Translations under genes and position numbers: made by a program | Part shown: positions 49,752 to 60,207 of the stretch, in pieces | Layout of the letters: every line of letters starts with the position of its first letter | Position numbering within the stretch: the first letter of the stretch is position 1 | Assembly (NCBI RefSeq): GCF_021398735.1 | Contig: NZ_CP090349.1 | Span: 124,001 to 188,000 of the forward strand | Length of the DNA: 64,000 bases | DNA from: Methylobacterium oryzae | Lineage (GTDB): Bacteria > Pseudomonadota > Alphaproteobacteria > Rhizobiales > Beijerinckiaceae | Reading direction: 5' to 3' | The notes under the pieces: generated by a model | What the model was told of the DNA's origin: nothing | Database searches by the model: none | What the model saw: the letters and a program-made list of their open reading frames with translations, nothing else

Positions 49752-50732
49752 ATGGCAACACCCGAGGACTGGCTGAGCCGCCTGCTCGCGCTCGTCCCTG
49801 TCCGCGGTCGCCTCGACATCTACTGCACCTATGGGGCCCCCTGGCGCATTGACCAAGCGGGCGCGGCGGTCGGCGAGATGGCCTATCACGCCGTCGTCGC
49901 CGGATCGGCCGTGCTTGAGGACCCGACAGGTGGCCCGCCGCTGCGCCTCTCGGCCGGGGACATCCTGCTGCTTCCGCAGCGGGTGGACCACATCCTTCAC
50001 GACGGCAGCGGGGCGCCCGCGGCGCCAGCGCATACTCGGACGGCCGCCAACCTGTTGATCAGCGAGAACGAGGGCACGGGCGAGCGGCTCGACATGCTCT
50101 GCGGGCACTTCGTGCTCGCGCGCGCCCAGGAACGCCTGTTGCGGGACTACCTGCCGCCGCGCCTCGTGGTGCGAACGGCCGACCCGGGCGCGTCCGCGGC
50201 GTTATCGGGAACCCAGGACGTGCTGACTGGCCTCGTGTCGCTCATGCGCCACGAGGCGGTGTCCGACGGACTGGGCGGCCGGGCCATGCTGAACGCGCTG
50301 TCCACGGCACTGTTCACGCTAACGCTGCGTCTGGCCAGCGAGGCCCGTGACAGGCCGGTCGGCTTGCTGGCCCTGGCGGGCCACAGCCGCCTGGCTCCCG
50401 CCCTGTCGGCCCTGTTCAACGAGCCGGGCCGGCCGTGGACGCTGCCCAAGCTGGCGCGGCTCTGCAACATGTCCAGGGCGACCATGGCGCGGCAGTTTCA
50501 GGAGAGACTGGGACAGTCCGCCAGCGAACTGCTAACAGACATCCGCATGACCCTGGCGGCCAGCGAGTTGCGCAACCCGTCCGCGAGCACGGGCGCGGTG
50601 GCGGAGACGGTCGGGTACCAGTCCGAAGCCGCCTTCCAGCGCGCCTTCAAGCAACGCATGGGGGTCACGCCGGCGCAATGGCGCCGAGGCGCGCAGTCCG
50701 CGGAATCGCCCGTTCCGGCACTCCCGTCATAA
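49752..50732 (+). CDS. AraC-family regulator with cupin-type sensor domain
   Basis: Regulator of 326 residues. An AraC_binding_2/cupin-like sensor covers about 5-190 (DWLSRLLALVPVRGRLDIYCTYGAPWRI and LSAGDILLLPQRVDHILHDG). The double HTH is at about 215-310 (WTLPKLARLCNMSRATMARQFQERLGQSASELLTDIRM and ETVGYQSEAAFQRAFKQRMGVTPAQWR). ATG 49752 begins the similarity; the frame is open from 49665. It ends 12 bases before the end of the convergent flavoprotein gene. Many such regulators control efflux or reductase genes. Confidence 0.88.
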   Translation: MATPEDWLSRLLALVPVRGRLDIYCTYGAPWRIDQAGAAVGEMAYHAVVAGSAVLEDPTGGPPLRLSAGDILLLPQRVDHILHDGSGAPAAPAHTRTAANLLISENEGTGERLDMLCGHFVLARAQERLLRDYLPPRLVVRTADPGASAALSGTQDVLTGLVSLMRHEAVSDGLGGRAMLNALSTALFTLTLRLASEARDRPVGLLALAGHSRLAPALSALFNEPGRPWTLPKLARLCNMSRATMARQFQERLGQSASELLTDIRMTLAASELRNPSASTGAVAETVGYQSEAAFQRAFKQRMGVTPAQWRRGAQSAESPVPALPS

Positions 50733-50743
50733 GGACCCCGCCG

Positions 50744-52210
50744 CTACGAGGAACGGGGCGGCACGCCCGCGAAGAGCGGACCGAGGCCCTCCGCCATGGT
50801 CGGGTGCGCCAGGACGGCATCCCGTAGACGCTGGTGGGGCAATCCGGCCAGCATCGCCGTCTGCACCACAGCCACGACCTCGCCGGCCTCGGAGCCGATC
50901 ATGGTGAAGCCCAGGATGCGGTCGTCGTCCCCGACCAAGGCCTTCATGAAGCCCTGCGTCTCGCCGGTCGTCTGCGTCCTCAACACGGCGCTCATCGGCA
51001 GCCGCGCCACCCGGACGGGGACGCCCTGGCGTTGCGCCTCGCGCTCGTTCAGCCCGACGCGGGCGAGCGGTGGCTCGGTGAACATGTTGGCCGGGACCAG
51101 GCGGTCCTGGGTGCTGCGCTGGCCGCCGGCGAGATTGTCCCGGATGATCCGGAAGTCGTCGACGGAGACGTGGGTGAACTGCGGGCTCCCCGCCGCCTCG
51201 CCGAGCGCCCATACTCCGGGCGCGCTTGTCTCCAGGCGCTCATTCACGCGGATGAAGCCTCGATCCGTCAACGCGACGCCGGCCTCCTCCAGCCCGATCC
51301 CCTGCGTATTGGGCGTACGCCCGGCAGCGACGAGGATGTGGCTCCCTTCGATCATCCGCTCGCCGGCGCTTGTGCGCACGACGAGGCTGACCGCCTGCCC
51401 GGAGCGGCCCCTCACACTCAGGGTTTCGGCGCCCGTGATGACCTCGATGTCCTCGGCAGCGAGGATCTGCCGCATCTCGGCGGCGACATCGGCGTCCTCG
51501 TTGCTCAGGAGTTGAGGACCGGTCTGAATGATGGTCACGCGGCTGCCGAAGCGGCCGAGCGCCTGCGCCATCTCCAGCCCGACATAGCCGCCGCCCAGCA
51601 CGATCAGGTGCGCGGGCACGGCATCGAGCTCCAGGGTCTCGATGTGGGTGAGCGGAGCGGCCTCCGAGAGCCCGGGTATGGCGGGGATGATCGCGTGCGT
51701 TCCCAGGTTGAGGAACACCTGATCGCCCGTCAGCACTCGCGTGCCGCCGTCATTGAGCCGCACCTCCAGCGTCTTCGTCGCGACGAAGCGCCCGCTGCCC
51801 ATGACCAAGTCGACGCCGGCGTCGCCATAGGCCTTGAGGTGGAACGCGACCTCACCCTCGACCATCGCGCGCTTGCGTTGGCGGACCACTTCCATGTCGG
51901 TCGTGACCGGGCCGGTGATGGTCCCGAACCGCGCGGCGTTGCGTACGAGGTGCGCGACCTTGGCGCTCCAGATCTCGTTCTTGCTGGGCAGGCAGGCGAT
52001 GTTGGGACACGAGCCGCCGATCCAGCGGCGCTCGACCACGGCGACCCGCCGCCCGGCGTGCCCCAGATGCCAGGCCAGCAGCTTGCCGCCCTGGCCGCTG
52101 CCGAGGATCAGCACGTCGAAGTGTTCCGGCCGGGTTGCGGCTCGCGCCTCCGCGCTCCCTGACTGCTCCTCGCTCGGACGTGGCTCGAATGACGGCTCGG
52201 TCGCGCTCAT
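50744..52210 (-). CDS. Mercuric-reductase-like FAD-dependent disulfide oxidoreductase
   Basis: Pyridine nucleotide-disulfide oxidoreductase of 488 residues. FAD motif GSGQGG is at about 35-40, the redox disulfide in GGSCPNIACLPSKN (CPNIAC), the NAD motif GGGYVGLEMAQ about 185, ALGEAAGSPQFTHVS near 310, and a dimerisation domain ending GLGPLFAGVP. The His-Pro of the active base is in LAHPTMAEGL. The disulfide spacing is Cys-x4-Cys as in mercuric and dihydrolipoyl reductases, but MerA's N-terminal metal domain and C-terminal Cys pair are absent, so it is not a true MerA. ATG 52210 has GGAGCC upstream. Confidence 0.88.
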   Translation of the reverse strand: MSATEPSFEPRPSEEQSGSAEARAATRPEHFDVLILGSGQGGKLLAWHLGHAGRRVAVVERRWIGGSCPNIACLPSKNEIWSAKVAHLVRNAARFGTITGPVTTDMEVVRQRKRAMVEGEVAFHLKAYGDAGVDLVMGSGRFVATKTLEVRLNDGGTRVLTGDQVFLNLGTHAIIPAIPGLSEAAPLTHIETLELDAVPAHLIVLGGGYVGLEMAQALGRFGSRVTIIQTGPQLLSNEDADVAAEMRQILAAEDIEVITGAETLSVRGRSGQAVSLVVRTSAGERMIEGSHILVAAGRTPNTQGIGLEEAGVALTDRGFIRVNERLETSAPGVWALGEAAGSPQFTHVSVDDFRIIRDNLAGGQRSTQDRLVPANMFTEPPLARVGLNEREAQRQGVPVRVARLPMSAVLRTQTTGETQGFMKALVGDDDRILGFTMIGSEAGEVVAVVQTAMLAGLPHQRLRDAVLAHPTMAEGLGPLFAGVPPRSS

Positions 52211-52327
52211 GGTCGTGGCTCCGGAAATATGCGTACGCAAAGGTCTGCCTCCGTGGAGGCGGGCGAAAACGCGTTCCGGCAATCCGGCTGACACTCTCCG
52301 GCTGCGGTCGCGCTAGCATTCGTCGGA

Positions 52328-52660
52328 TCAGCAGCGACTGCAAATCGTGGTGGTGATGAGCTGGTCCAGGCGATGGCTCTGAGCGTCGAGCCCGGGGGTC
52401 GTGCCGGCGCGCCAATCCAGGGCCGCCCCAGGCGGCTTGGTCTGGCCGACCGCGCTCACGCGCCGAAAGCCCGTCGTTATGTGGAGCGCCGGCAGCCGGA
52501 CCGGCTTCGCGGCAGCGGGGGCTTCCGACATGAAGTGCCCGGCCGCTGCGGGGGCCACCGAGGTGCCGACGAGCACGAGGCCGGCCAAGGCAGCGGAGAC
52601 CAGCCTCGACGCAGTGGTCCGGCCGTTGGTGCGATGTGATGAGAAAGCGGTGTGAGACAT
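52328..52660 (-). CDS. Small exported protein of unknown function
   Basis: Protein of 110 residues. A signal peptide covers about residues 17-40 (ASRLVSAALAGLVLVGTSVAPAAAG, cleavage after AAA). The mature part is short, with no known domain and a C-terminal TTICSRC containing two Cys. ATG 52660 has AAGGAGGG six bases upstream, a strong ribosome-binding site. It lies 117 bp upstream of the flavoprotein gene on the same strand and may be in its transcript. Confidence 0.6.
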   Translation of the reverse strand: MSHTAFSSHRTNGRTTASRLVSAALAGLVLVGTSVAPAAAGHFMSEAPAAAKPVRLPALHITTGFRRVSAVGQTKPPGAALDWRAGTTPGLDAQSHRLDQLITTTICSRC

Positions 52661-53091
52661 GTGACCCTCCTTCGCTTCGGTTGCGAACGTGAGGTCACAC
52701 TACGGTCGCGATCTGATATCCTGAATGCCAATTTGCCGAGAATTTATGCTCGATAATCTCGATGTGAGCTGCTTCGCCAGCGCCTCTCGCATTCCGGAGA
52801 TGCGTCGCCGGCGATGCGGGAGCAGCCCGTCGGCCTTCGAGCAAGCGCTTTGGACGGGCGTCGTGGCACGGTCATCGCTCGACGTCAGGGCCGGCCGGCA
52901 CGCGGCGCGAGGACTGGACGGGGGCCGCGGATAGCCATCGTAACGACCTCGGCCAATATAGGCACCGTGATCCTCACCCTCGCGCCGTCGACGGCAGCGA
53001 ATTCCATACCGAGCACCTGAGGCCCCAGGATCGGCCGTCACGTCGCCCGCCACGTCAATCGAGGTCGCCAAGCGTTGCCCTGCGTCGCGAT
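52661..53091. other. Gap without supported gene
   Basis: About 430 bp between the small exported protein and the GH15 gene. Open frames on both strands have unnatural composition and no ribosome-binding sites. A local AT-rich spot (52735-52765, AATTTATGCTCGATAATC) may be a promoter for the exported-protein gene. Nothing else recognised. Confidence 0.4.
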
Positions 53092-54927
<1,836 letters not shown>

Positions 54928-55181
54928 GCGCGATCCCTCTCCGCCGTCGGATGACGCACCGGGCGCTGCGAAGTCGAAGCGGCGGACTTCGCGGGCCGTC
55001 GGGGCGCATGGCCCCGAAACCTCGCTGGCCTCGTCCTGCGCCATCTAGTTGGCGAACGCGGCGGCTTCCAGATTTCGGACGCCCTGATCGTGCCGGCTCG
55101 TCCTACCGCCTGGAACGTCCAATGCAGTGCCGGGTGCGCCGCGCCCGACAGCGGTCCTTTTTCACCGCACTACCCCGCAAG

Positions 55182-55802
55182 TTAAGTCTTGAGGCGGCTC
55201 CTGTGTGCAGCCTGCTTAGCCCTGTTGCCGCAAACCGCCATGCTGCACCAGCGCCGTGCTCGACCTCGGGTGTGGTCGGCAAACATCAGCGTACAGGTAT
55301 GCCCCTCGCATGCTTTGATATGCGTGAAGTCCTCGTCACAGACGAGCCGGGCCAGAACCTCCCCGACCGGCTGGAGCAGGGACTCCGGCGTGCGCCAGTG
55401 ACGCGAGGTCCGCAATTCCAAGTGCTGGACGCCGTCATGGTGCTCAGAGACGATCTGGCTGAAGCGCTGATCCCGTTCGAGGAGCCTGTTGAGTGGCTTG
55501 AGCTCGGATAGATCGTCCGACGTGAGGGGGCGGCCCTTACGCTCGTCGACGAAGCCTCGGAACCACTCGCGGAGCTGCCGGGCTTCAGCCGCAACGTCGT
55601 CGAGTTCACCAGGGGTCGCGCGATCCCGGACTGCTGCGGCGGCAGCCGCCGGCACGAGACCGGCCTGTTCCAGCCAATTCAGCAGACCCTCGCCATCATT
55701 GATCCAGTCGACAGGCTTGTCGACGGGCGTGGCAACCGAATTGAGGAAATCGAGGCCCGGTGCGTCGGCCACGAAGATCGCGGGCGTGTGGTGGTGGTCC
55801 AT
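55182..55802 (-). CDS. ABATE/CGNR zinc-finger regulator
   Basis: Protein of 206 residues. The N-terminal ABATE stress-sensor-like domain starts APGLDFLNSVATPVDKPVDWINDGEGLLNWLEQAG. The C-terminal CGNR zinc finger is visible as CEGHTCTLMFADHTRGRARRWCSMAVCGNRAKQAAHR, with four Cys ligands (CxxxxC ... CxxxxCGNR). Members are DNA-binding transcription factors of poorly known function. It is divergent from the alpha/beta hydrolase operon, and the ATAACCT sites in the gap are candidate targets. Confidence 0.88.
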   Translation of the reverse strand: MDHHHTPAIFVADAPGLDFLNSVATPVDKPVDWINDGEGLLNWLEQAGLVPAAAAAAVRDRATPGELDDVAAEARQLREWFRGFVDERKGRPLTSDDLSELKPLNRLLERDQRFSQIVSEHHDGVQHLELRTSRHWRTPESLLQPVGEVLARLVCDEDFTHIKACEGHTCTLMFADHTRGRARRWCSMAVCGNRAKQAAHRSRLKT

Positions 55803-55846
55803 TCCATTGCCTTGAGAGCCGATGGCCGTCTGGCGTCATATGGCCC

Positions 55847-56030
55847 ATAACCTAACAAATTACATCATCGCGGTTAGGCGCAATGCGCCCGTAGGTCCAT
55901 GCTGCGGCCAGCACAACGGCGGTATAGATGGATCCCGCAGCCCAAGCCACCTTCGTCGTAACCTTACTGATCCCTGTTGACAGGTTATTCGTCGGCGCGC
56001 ATAACCTCTTTGGAACACCGGGAGAGGTTA
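55847..56030 (+). promoter_or_regulatory. Promoter with repeated ATAACCT/AGGTTAT sites upstream of the hydrolase operon
   Basis: TTGACA (55977-55982) and CATAAC (56000-56005) form a -35/-10 pair with a 17-bp spacer. ATAACCT or its complement occurs at about 55847, 55982 (AGGTTAT), 56001 and 56025 (AGGTTA). The pair TAACCTC (56002-56008) and GAGGTTA (56024-56030) is a perfect inverted repeat overlapping the -10. This suggests repression by the divergent CGNR protein. Confidence 0.5.
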
Positions 56031-56046
56031 CGAGAAGGACCGCTTC

Positions 56047-56898
56047 ATGCCAGCCATTCGCTATCGCTCCGCAGACGTCGATGGCTTTCGGATCGCCTTC
56101 CGGGAGGCGGGCCGCCCCGGCGCACCGAAGCTGCTCCTCCTCCATGGTTTCCCAAGCGCGGGGCACATGTTCCGCGAACTGATCCCGCTGCTGAGCGACC
56201 GTTTTTACCTCGTGGCGCCGGATCTGCCTGGGTTTGGTCTGTCAGGCATGCCGGCGCGGGACCGCTTCACCTACAGCTTCGACAACGTCGCTTCGGTGGT
56301 CGACCGCTTCACCGAGGTGATCGGCTTCGACCGGTTCGCGATCTACGTGTTCGATTACGGCGCGCCGACGGGCTTCCGCATCGCCGCGAAGCATCCGGAG
56401 AGGATCACCGGCATCGTCTCGCAGAACGGCAACGCCTACGAGGAGGGCCTGAGTAAGGGTTGGAACCCGATCCGCGCCTATTGGCAGGACCCGTCTCAAG
56501 CCAACCGGGAGGCCCTTCGCGCCTTCCTGAAGCCGGAGACGACGGTCTGGCAATACACCCACGGCGTTCCCGACCCGACCCTCGTCTCGCCGGATGGGTA
56601 TTCGCTCGACAATCTTTATCTGAGCCGTCCCGGCGCAGACGAGGTTCAGCTAGATCTATTCGGCGATTACAAGAGTAACATTGCGCTCTACCCCACTTTC
56701 CAGGCCTATTTCCGCGTCCACAAGCCGCGCCTCCTCGCCGTATGGGGCCGCAACGACCCGTTCTTCCTGCCGGCGGGAGCCGAAGCCTTTCGGCGCGATA
56801 TTCCGGATGCGCAGGTGACCTTCTTCGAGACCGGCCACTTCGCGCTGGAGACCCATGCGGCCGAGATCGCTGCGGCAATCCGGGCCTTCCTCGTCTGA
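56047..56898 (+). CDS. Alpha/beta hydrolase (haloalkane dehalogenase/epoxide hydrolase group)
   Basis: Hydrolase of 283 residues. LLLLHGFPSAGHMFRELIPLL carries the oxyanion HG motif. The nucleophile is Asp about 103 in VFDYGAPTGFRIA, followed by Tyr, where haloalkane dehalogenases have Trp (DWG). The catalytic His is in ETGHFALETHA (about 266), and NDPFFLPAGAEAF holds the third acid. An Asp nucleophile puts it with dehalogenases and epoxide hydrolases rather than esterases. It opens an operon with a dehydrogenase, an SDR and a haloacid dehalogenase, all on the plus strand. Confidence 0.88.
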   Translation: MPAIRYRSADVDGFRIAFREAGRPGAPKLLLLHGFPSAGHMFRELIPLLSDRFYLVAPDLPGFGLSGMPARDRFTYSFDNVASVVDRFTEVIGFDRFAIYVFDYGAPTGFRIAAKHPERITGIVSQNGNAYEEGLSKGWNPIRAYWQDPSQANREALRAFLKPETTVWQYTHGVPDPTLVSPDGYSLDNLYLSRPGADEVQLDLFGDYKSNIALYPTFQAYFRVHKPRLLAVWGRNDPFFLPAGAEAFRRDIPDAQVTFFETGHFALETHAAEIAAAIRAFLV

Positions 56899-56979
56899 GC
56901 CCTGAGCCGGGATGCGGCCAGCGCGCGTCCCGCCCCTCCACTCTGCGCCCGGGGGCGCCCTGCATCGAGGAACACTGCC

Positions 56980-57951
56980 ATGCGCGCCATCGTCCTGGAC
57001 GGCTTCGGAGGCCTCGACGTCATGACCTACAGGGACATCCCCGAACCCGAGCCCCTTGCTGGCCACGTCGTCATCGAGATCAAAGCCTTCGGCATCAACC
57101 ATGCCGAAGTGCACATGCGTCGAGGCGAATGGGCCGAGGCGGCGCCGGTCTCGGGCATCGAATGCGTCGGGATCGTCAAATCGTGTCCCGGCGGCGAGTT
57201 TCCGGTCGGCGCCAAGGTGGCGGCGCTGATGGGGGGCCTCGGGCGCACCATCAACGGCAGCTACGCCCAGCTTACCCGTGCCCCAGTCGGCAACGTCGCG
57301 CTGATCGAGGCGGACCTGCCCTGGGCCGAGCTCGCGGCCATCCCGGAGACGTACGCCACCGCCTGGACCTGCCTGTTCCGCAATCTCGAAATTCAAAAGG
57401 GGCAGCTTCTGCTGATCCGCGGCGCGACCTCGTCGTTCGGGCAGGCCGCCCTCAAGATGGCCGTGAACGCCGGTGCCCGCGTCATCGCCACCACGCGTAA
57501 CCCCGAGCGGTTCGGCAAGCTGCAGGCGCTGGGTGCCGAGCGTTGCGAGATCGAGCGGCCGGACCTGTCGAAGCACATCGCCGACGCGAAGCAGATCGAT
57601 GCGGTGCTGGATCTCGTCGGCAACAGCGTTGTCCTCGACTCGCTCGCGATGCTCCGGCGTGGCGGCCGTTCGTGCCTGGCCGGCTGGCTGGGCGGCCTCG
57701 ACCCGATCCCGGATTTCAACCCGCTGCTGCAGATGGCGAGCGGCGTCTACCTGACCTTCTTCGGCAGCTTCGTGTTCGGGACGCCAGGTTTTCCGCTAGC
57801 CGATGTCCCGCTGGGCCAGATCGCCCAGGACGCGGCTGCTGGGCGGCTCGATGTGAAGCCAGTGCGCATCTTCGGCTTCGACGAGGTCCGAGAGGCCCAC
57901 CGCCTGATGGAAGCGAACGCGGCCGGCGGCAAGATGGTCGTCGTGCACTGA
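56980..57951 (+). CDS. Zinc-independent MDR oxidoreductase (quinone oxidoreductase-like)
   Basis: Medium-chain dehydrogenase/reductase of 323 residues. The N-terminal MRAIVLDGFGGLDVMTYRDIPEPEPLAGHVVIEIKAFGINHAEVHMRRGEW is typical of the QOR group. The Rossmann segment reads LLIRGATSSFGQAALKMAVNAGARVIATTRN. The zinc-binding Cys/His set of alcohol dehydrogenases is lacking, so it should use NADPH to reduce quinones or enones, or act as a zinc-free dehydrogenase. It lies 82 bp after the hydrolase and 26 bp before the SDR. Confidence 0.88.
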   Translation: MRAIVLDGFGGLDVMTYRDIPEPEPLAGHVVIEIKAFGINHAEVHMRRGEWAEAAPVSGIECVGIVKSCPGGEFPVGAKVAALMGGLGRTINGSYAQLTRAPVGNVALIEADLPWAELAAIPETYATAWTCLFRNLEIQKGQLLLIRGATSSFGQAALKMAVNAGARVIATTRNPERFGKLQALGAERCEIERPDLSKHIADAKQIDAVLDLVGNSVVLDSLAMLRRGGRSCLAGWLGGLDPIPDFNPLLQMASGVYLTFFGSFVFGTPGFPLADVPLGQIAQDAAAGRLDVKPVRIFGFDEVREAHRLMEANAAGGKMVVVH

Positions 57952-57977
57952 GACCGAGCCGCTTGGAGGAGATCGGG

Positions 57978-58748
57978 ATGACAAAGACTGTAGCCATCGT
58001 GACGGGAGCTAGCCAGGGCATCGGTCGAGCCACGGCGGTGCGCCTGGCCCAGGACTTCTCGGCGCTCGTGCTGGTGGCGCGCAACCGCACCAAGCTCGAA
58101 GAGACGGCCTCGGCTGTTAGGGAAGCCGGGTCCGAAGCCCTCGTGATCGACCTCGATCTCGCCGAGCCGACGGCGGCCGCGACCGTCGTCCAGCAGACCC
58201 TGTCGGCGTTCGGGCGCATCGACGCGTTGGTCAACATCGCCGGTTCGGTTCCCGGGCTGGACGTCTTCCAGATGACGGACGAGCAGTGGCATGCGGGCCT
58301 GGAACTCAAGCTTCACGGAGCTCGGCGCCTCACCATTCAGGCGTGGGATGTCCTGAAGGCGACCCGGGGCGCGGTCGTGTTCATGTCGGGCAATGCCGCC
58401 GTGACCCCGAAGGCGGCCGCAGCGGCTGTGGGCGCGATCAACGCATGCATAGAGGCCTTGGCCAAGGCGTTCGCGGAACGCGGCATCGTGGATGACGTGC
58501 AGGTCAACAGCGTGTCGCCCGGCGCGATCATGACCGACCGCCGCACGGCGATGCTCCAGAAGGCCGCTGAGGCCAAGGAAATCGACATCGAGGAGGCGAA
58601 ACAGGGCTTCCTGAAACAGGCCGGGATCACCCGCTTCGGGACAGCGGAAGAGATCGCGGACGTGGTGGCGTTCGCCATCTCTCCGGCGGCGCATTGGATG
58701 ACTGGCACCGTGCTCCGGATGGACGGAGGAGAGGTCAGGTCGGTCTGA
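57978..58748 (+). CDS. SDR-family protein lacking the YxxxK catalytic residues
   Basis: Short-chain dehydrogenase/reductase-fold protein of 256 residues. The cofactor motif TGASQGIG is at 9-16 and the NIAG motif at about 86-89, so NAD(P) binding is likely. The catalytic Ser is at about 137 (VVFMSGNAA). The position of the YxASK motif reads VGAIN (151-155), so both the catalytic Tyr and Lys are replaced. The C-terminus (VNSVSPGAIMTD and RMDGGEV) is otherwise normal. It may therefore be a non-classical SDR with altered chemistry. ATG 57978 follows GGAGGAGAT; longer frames upstream have no similarity. Confidence 0.85.
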   Translation: MTKTVAIVTGASQGIGRATAVRLAQDFSALVLVARNRTKLEETASAVREAGSEALVIDLDLAEPTAAATVVQQTLSAFGRIDALVNIAGSVPGLDVFQMTDEQWHAGLELKLHGARRLTIQAWDVLKATRGAVVFMSGNAAVTPKAAAAAVGAINACIEALAKAFAERGIVDDVQVNSVSPGAIMTDRRTAMLQKAAEAKEIDIEEAKQGFLKQAGITRFGTAEEIADVVAFAISPAAHWMTGTVLRMDGGEVRSV

Positions 58749-58777
58749 GTTCAACCCCACCCTTTCAGGAGGCCCTG

Positions 58778-59455
58778 ATGTCCACGTCTGATGTCCTGAC
58801 CGGCGCCCGCGCCGTCGTCTTCGATGCCTACGGCACCCTGCTCGATGTCCATTCTGCCGTGCAGCGCCACGCCGGCTCGGTTGGGCCCGACGCGAAGTCG
58901 ATGTCGGACACCTGGCGCCAGAAACAACTTGAGTATTCCTGGGTGCTCTCGCTGTCTGGCCGGTACACGGCGTTCTGGACTTTGACGGAGCGGGCGCTCG
59001 ATTACGCGTTGGCCCGTCATCCGAATGTGAACCCTTCCTTAAGGCCGGCCCTTCTGGAGGCCTACCGAAGACTGGACGCTTACCCGGAAGTGCCTGCGGC
59101 CCTTGACGCACTTCGAGCGGCCGGCCTGAAGACAGCGATCCTGTCCAACGGCGACACGGCGATGCTCGACATGGCCGTCAGGAGCGCGGCGCTTTACGAT
59201 CACCTCGACGCGGTGTTGTCGGTCGACCCTGCCGGGATCTTCAAAACCAGCCCGCGCGCCTACGACCTCGCGCCCGAGCGGCTTGGAGTCGACATACGAG
59301 AGATCGTTTTCGTATCTTCGAACCGGTGGGACGTCGCTGGAGCAGCCGCCTATGGCTTCACGCCGGTGTGGGTGAACCGCACGGATCAGCCTGACGAGTA
59401 TCCCGATCTTGCTCCAGCGCAGATGATCGACAGCCTCAACGCGCTCCTCCGGTAG
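58778..59455 (+). CDS. Haloacid dehalogenase, type II
   Basis: HAD-superfamily hydrolase of 225 residues that converts L-2-haloacids to D-2-hydroxyacids. Nucleophile Asp16 lies in AVVFDAYGTLLDV; motif II is ILSNGD (about 125); the conserved Lys is in IFKTSPRAYDLA; motif III is in FVSSNRWDVAGAAAYGF, where the usual GWD is RWD. The length and SSNxWD motif are specific for the type II (DhlB/L-DEX) group. ATG 58778 has AGGAGG seven bases upstream. It is last in the operon that starts with the Asp-type alpha/beta hydrolase, suggesting breakdown of a halogenated compound (inference). Confidence 0.88.
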   Translation: MSTSDVLTGARAVVFDAYGTLLDVHSAVQRHAGSVGPDAKSMSDTWRQKQLEYSWVLSLSGRYTAFWTLTERALDYALARHPNVNPSLRPALLEAYRRLDAYPEVPAALDALRAAGLKTAILSNGDTAMLDMAVRSAALYDHLDAVLSVDPAGIFKTSPRAYDLAPERLGVDIREIVFVSSNRWDVAGAAAYGFTPVWVNRTDQPDEYPDLAPAQMIDSLNALLR

Positions 59456-59498
59456 ATACTCAAACACAGCATGAACGTTCCAATGCGGAACGCGCTGG

Positions 59499-59921
59499 CT
59501 GTCCGTCGTCAGATGGTTTGAGACGCTTTGAGGCGCTCAGGAACAGAGGCTCTGGTCCACTTGCATTGAGAAGTTAGGCAGCCTGCGCGTGATGGCGCAA
59601 GCGGCGGTCCATGAGGGTCTGGCGCTTGATCCGGGCCCGTTCACGCAAGATCGTCTCGCCGCGGCCGAAGTAGACATCGGCAGGGGTGAGGTTGCCCAGG
59701 CTCTCGTGAGCCCGAGCGTGGTTGTAGTGCTCGACAAAGGGGGCAACCCGCGCCTCCAGTTCGCCGGGCAGGTAGACGTGTTCGAGCAGGATGTGGTTCT
59801 TGAGCGTTTGGTGCCAGCGCTCGATCTTGCCCTGCGTTTGGGAATGGCGGGGCGCACCGCGGGTATGGGTCATCCCCCGACGGCCGAGCCAGTCGGCCAG
59901 ATTACCCGCGACGTAGGCTGC
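59499..59921 (-). mobile_element. IS3-family transposase remnant (C-terminal third)
   Basis: The translation from about 59918 down to the stop at 59574 matches the C-terminus of an IS3-family OrfB: AYVAGNLADWLGRRGMTHTRGAPRHSQTQGKIERWHQTLKNHILLEHVYLPGELE with the catalytic Glu in KIERWHQTLKN, then YNHARAHESLGNLTPADVYFGRG. The N-terminal two thirds, with the two catalytic Asp residues, are gone; the break falls at a dispersed-repeat copy (59926). The last 110 bp (59499-59605) recur at 2017-2125. Confidence 0.75.
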
Positions 59922-59990
59922 CACAGCGTCCGCTTCGGAGAATCTGCGAGTCGCGGCTGAGCGGCCGAGATGGGCGCCAAGCCGAAGGTC
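59922..59990. repeat. Dispersed intergenic repeat, copy 8 (short)
   Basis: AGCGTCCGCTTCGGAGAATC followed by GAGTCGCGGCTGAGCGGCCG closely matches 8040-8085. It abuts the truncated transposase. A further short match (CCGTCCGCTTCGGAGCAGAT) lies at 62409-62428. Confidence 0.5.
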
Positions 59991-60207
59991 CGGTCCTGCG
60001 CGCGATGGCGATCCGGCGTGACGGAGTCTGGCCGTAAGCCGCCGGTCTGCTTGCGATTCGCAACCGCGGTGAAGCAGACATGCCGCGCCCTGGCAGCCGG
60101 CTTGCGTCAGCGAGTGCGCCGACCGGCATCGCCCCTTCACCGCTCTCACGCGAGAGTGGAAACTTACGGCTCAGCCTTCGGTTGGCCTCCCGCCAAGGAG
60201 GAATGCC

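Noticed and set aside
50744..52210. True mercuric reductase (MerA)
   Set aside because: The redox disulfide is present, but the N-terminal heavy-metal domain, the C-terminal Cys pair and other mer genes are absent.
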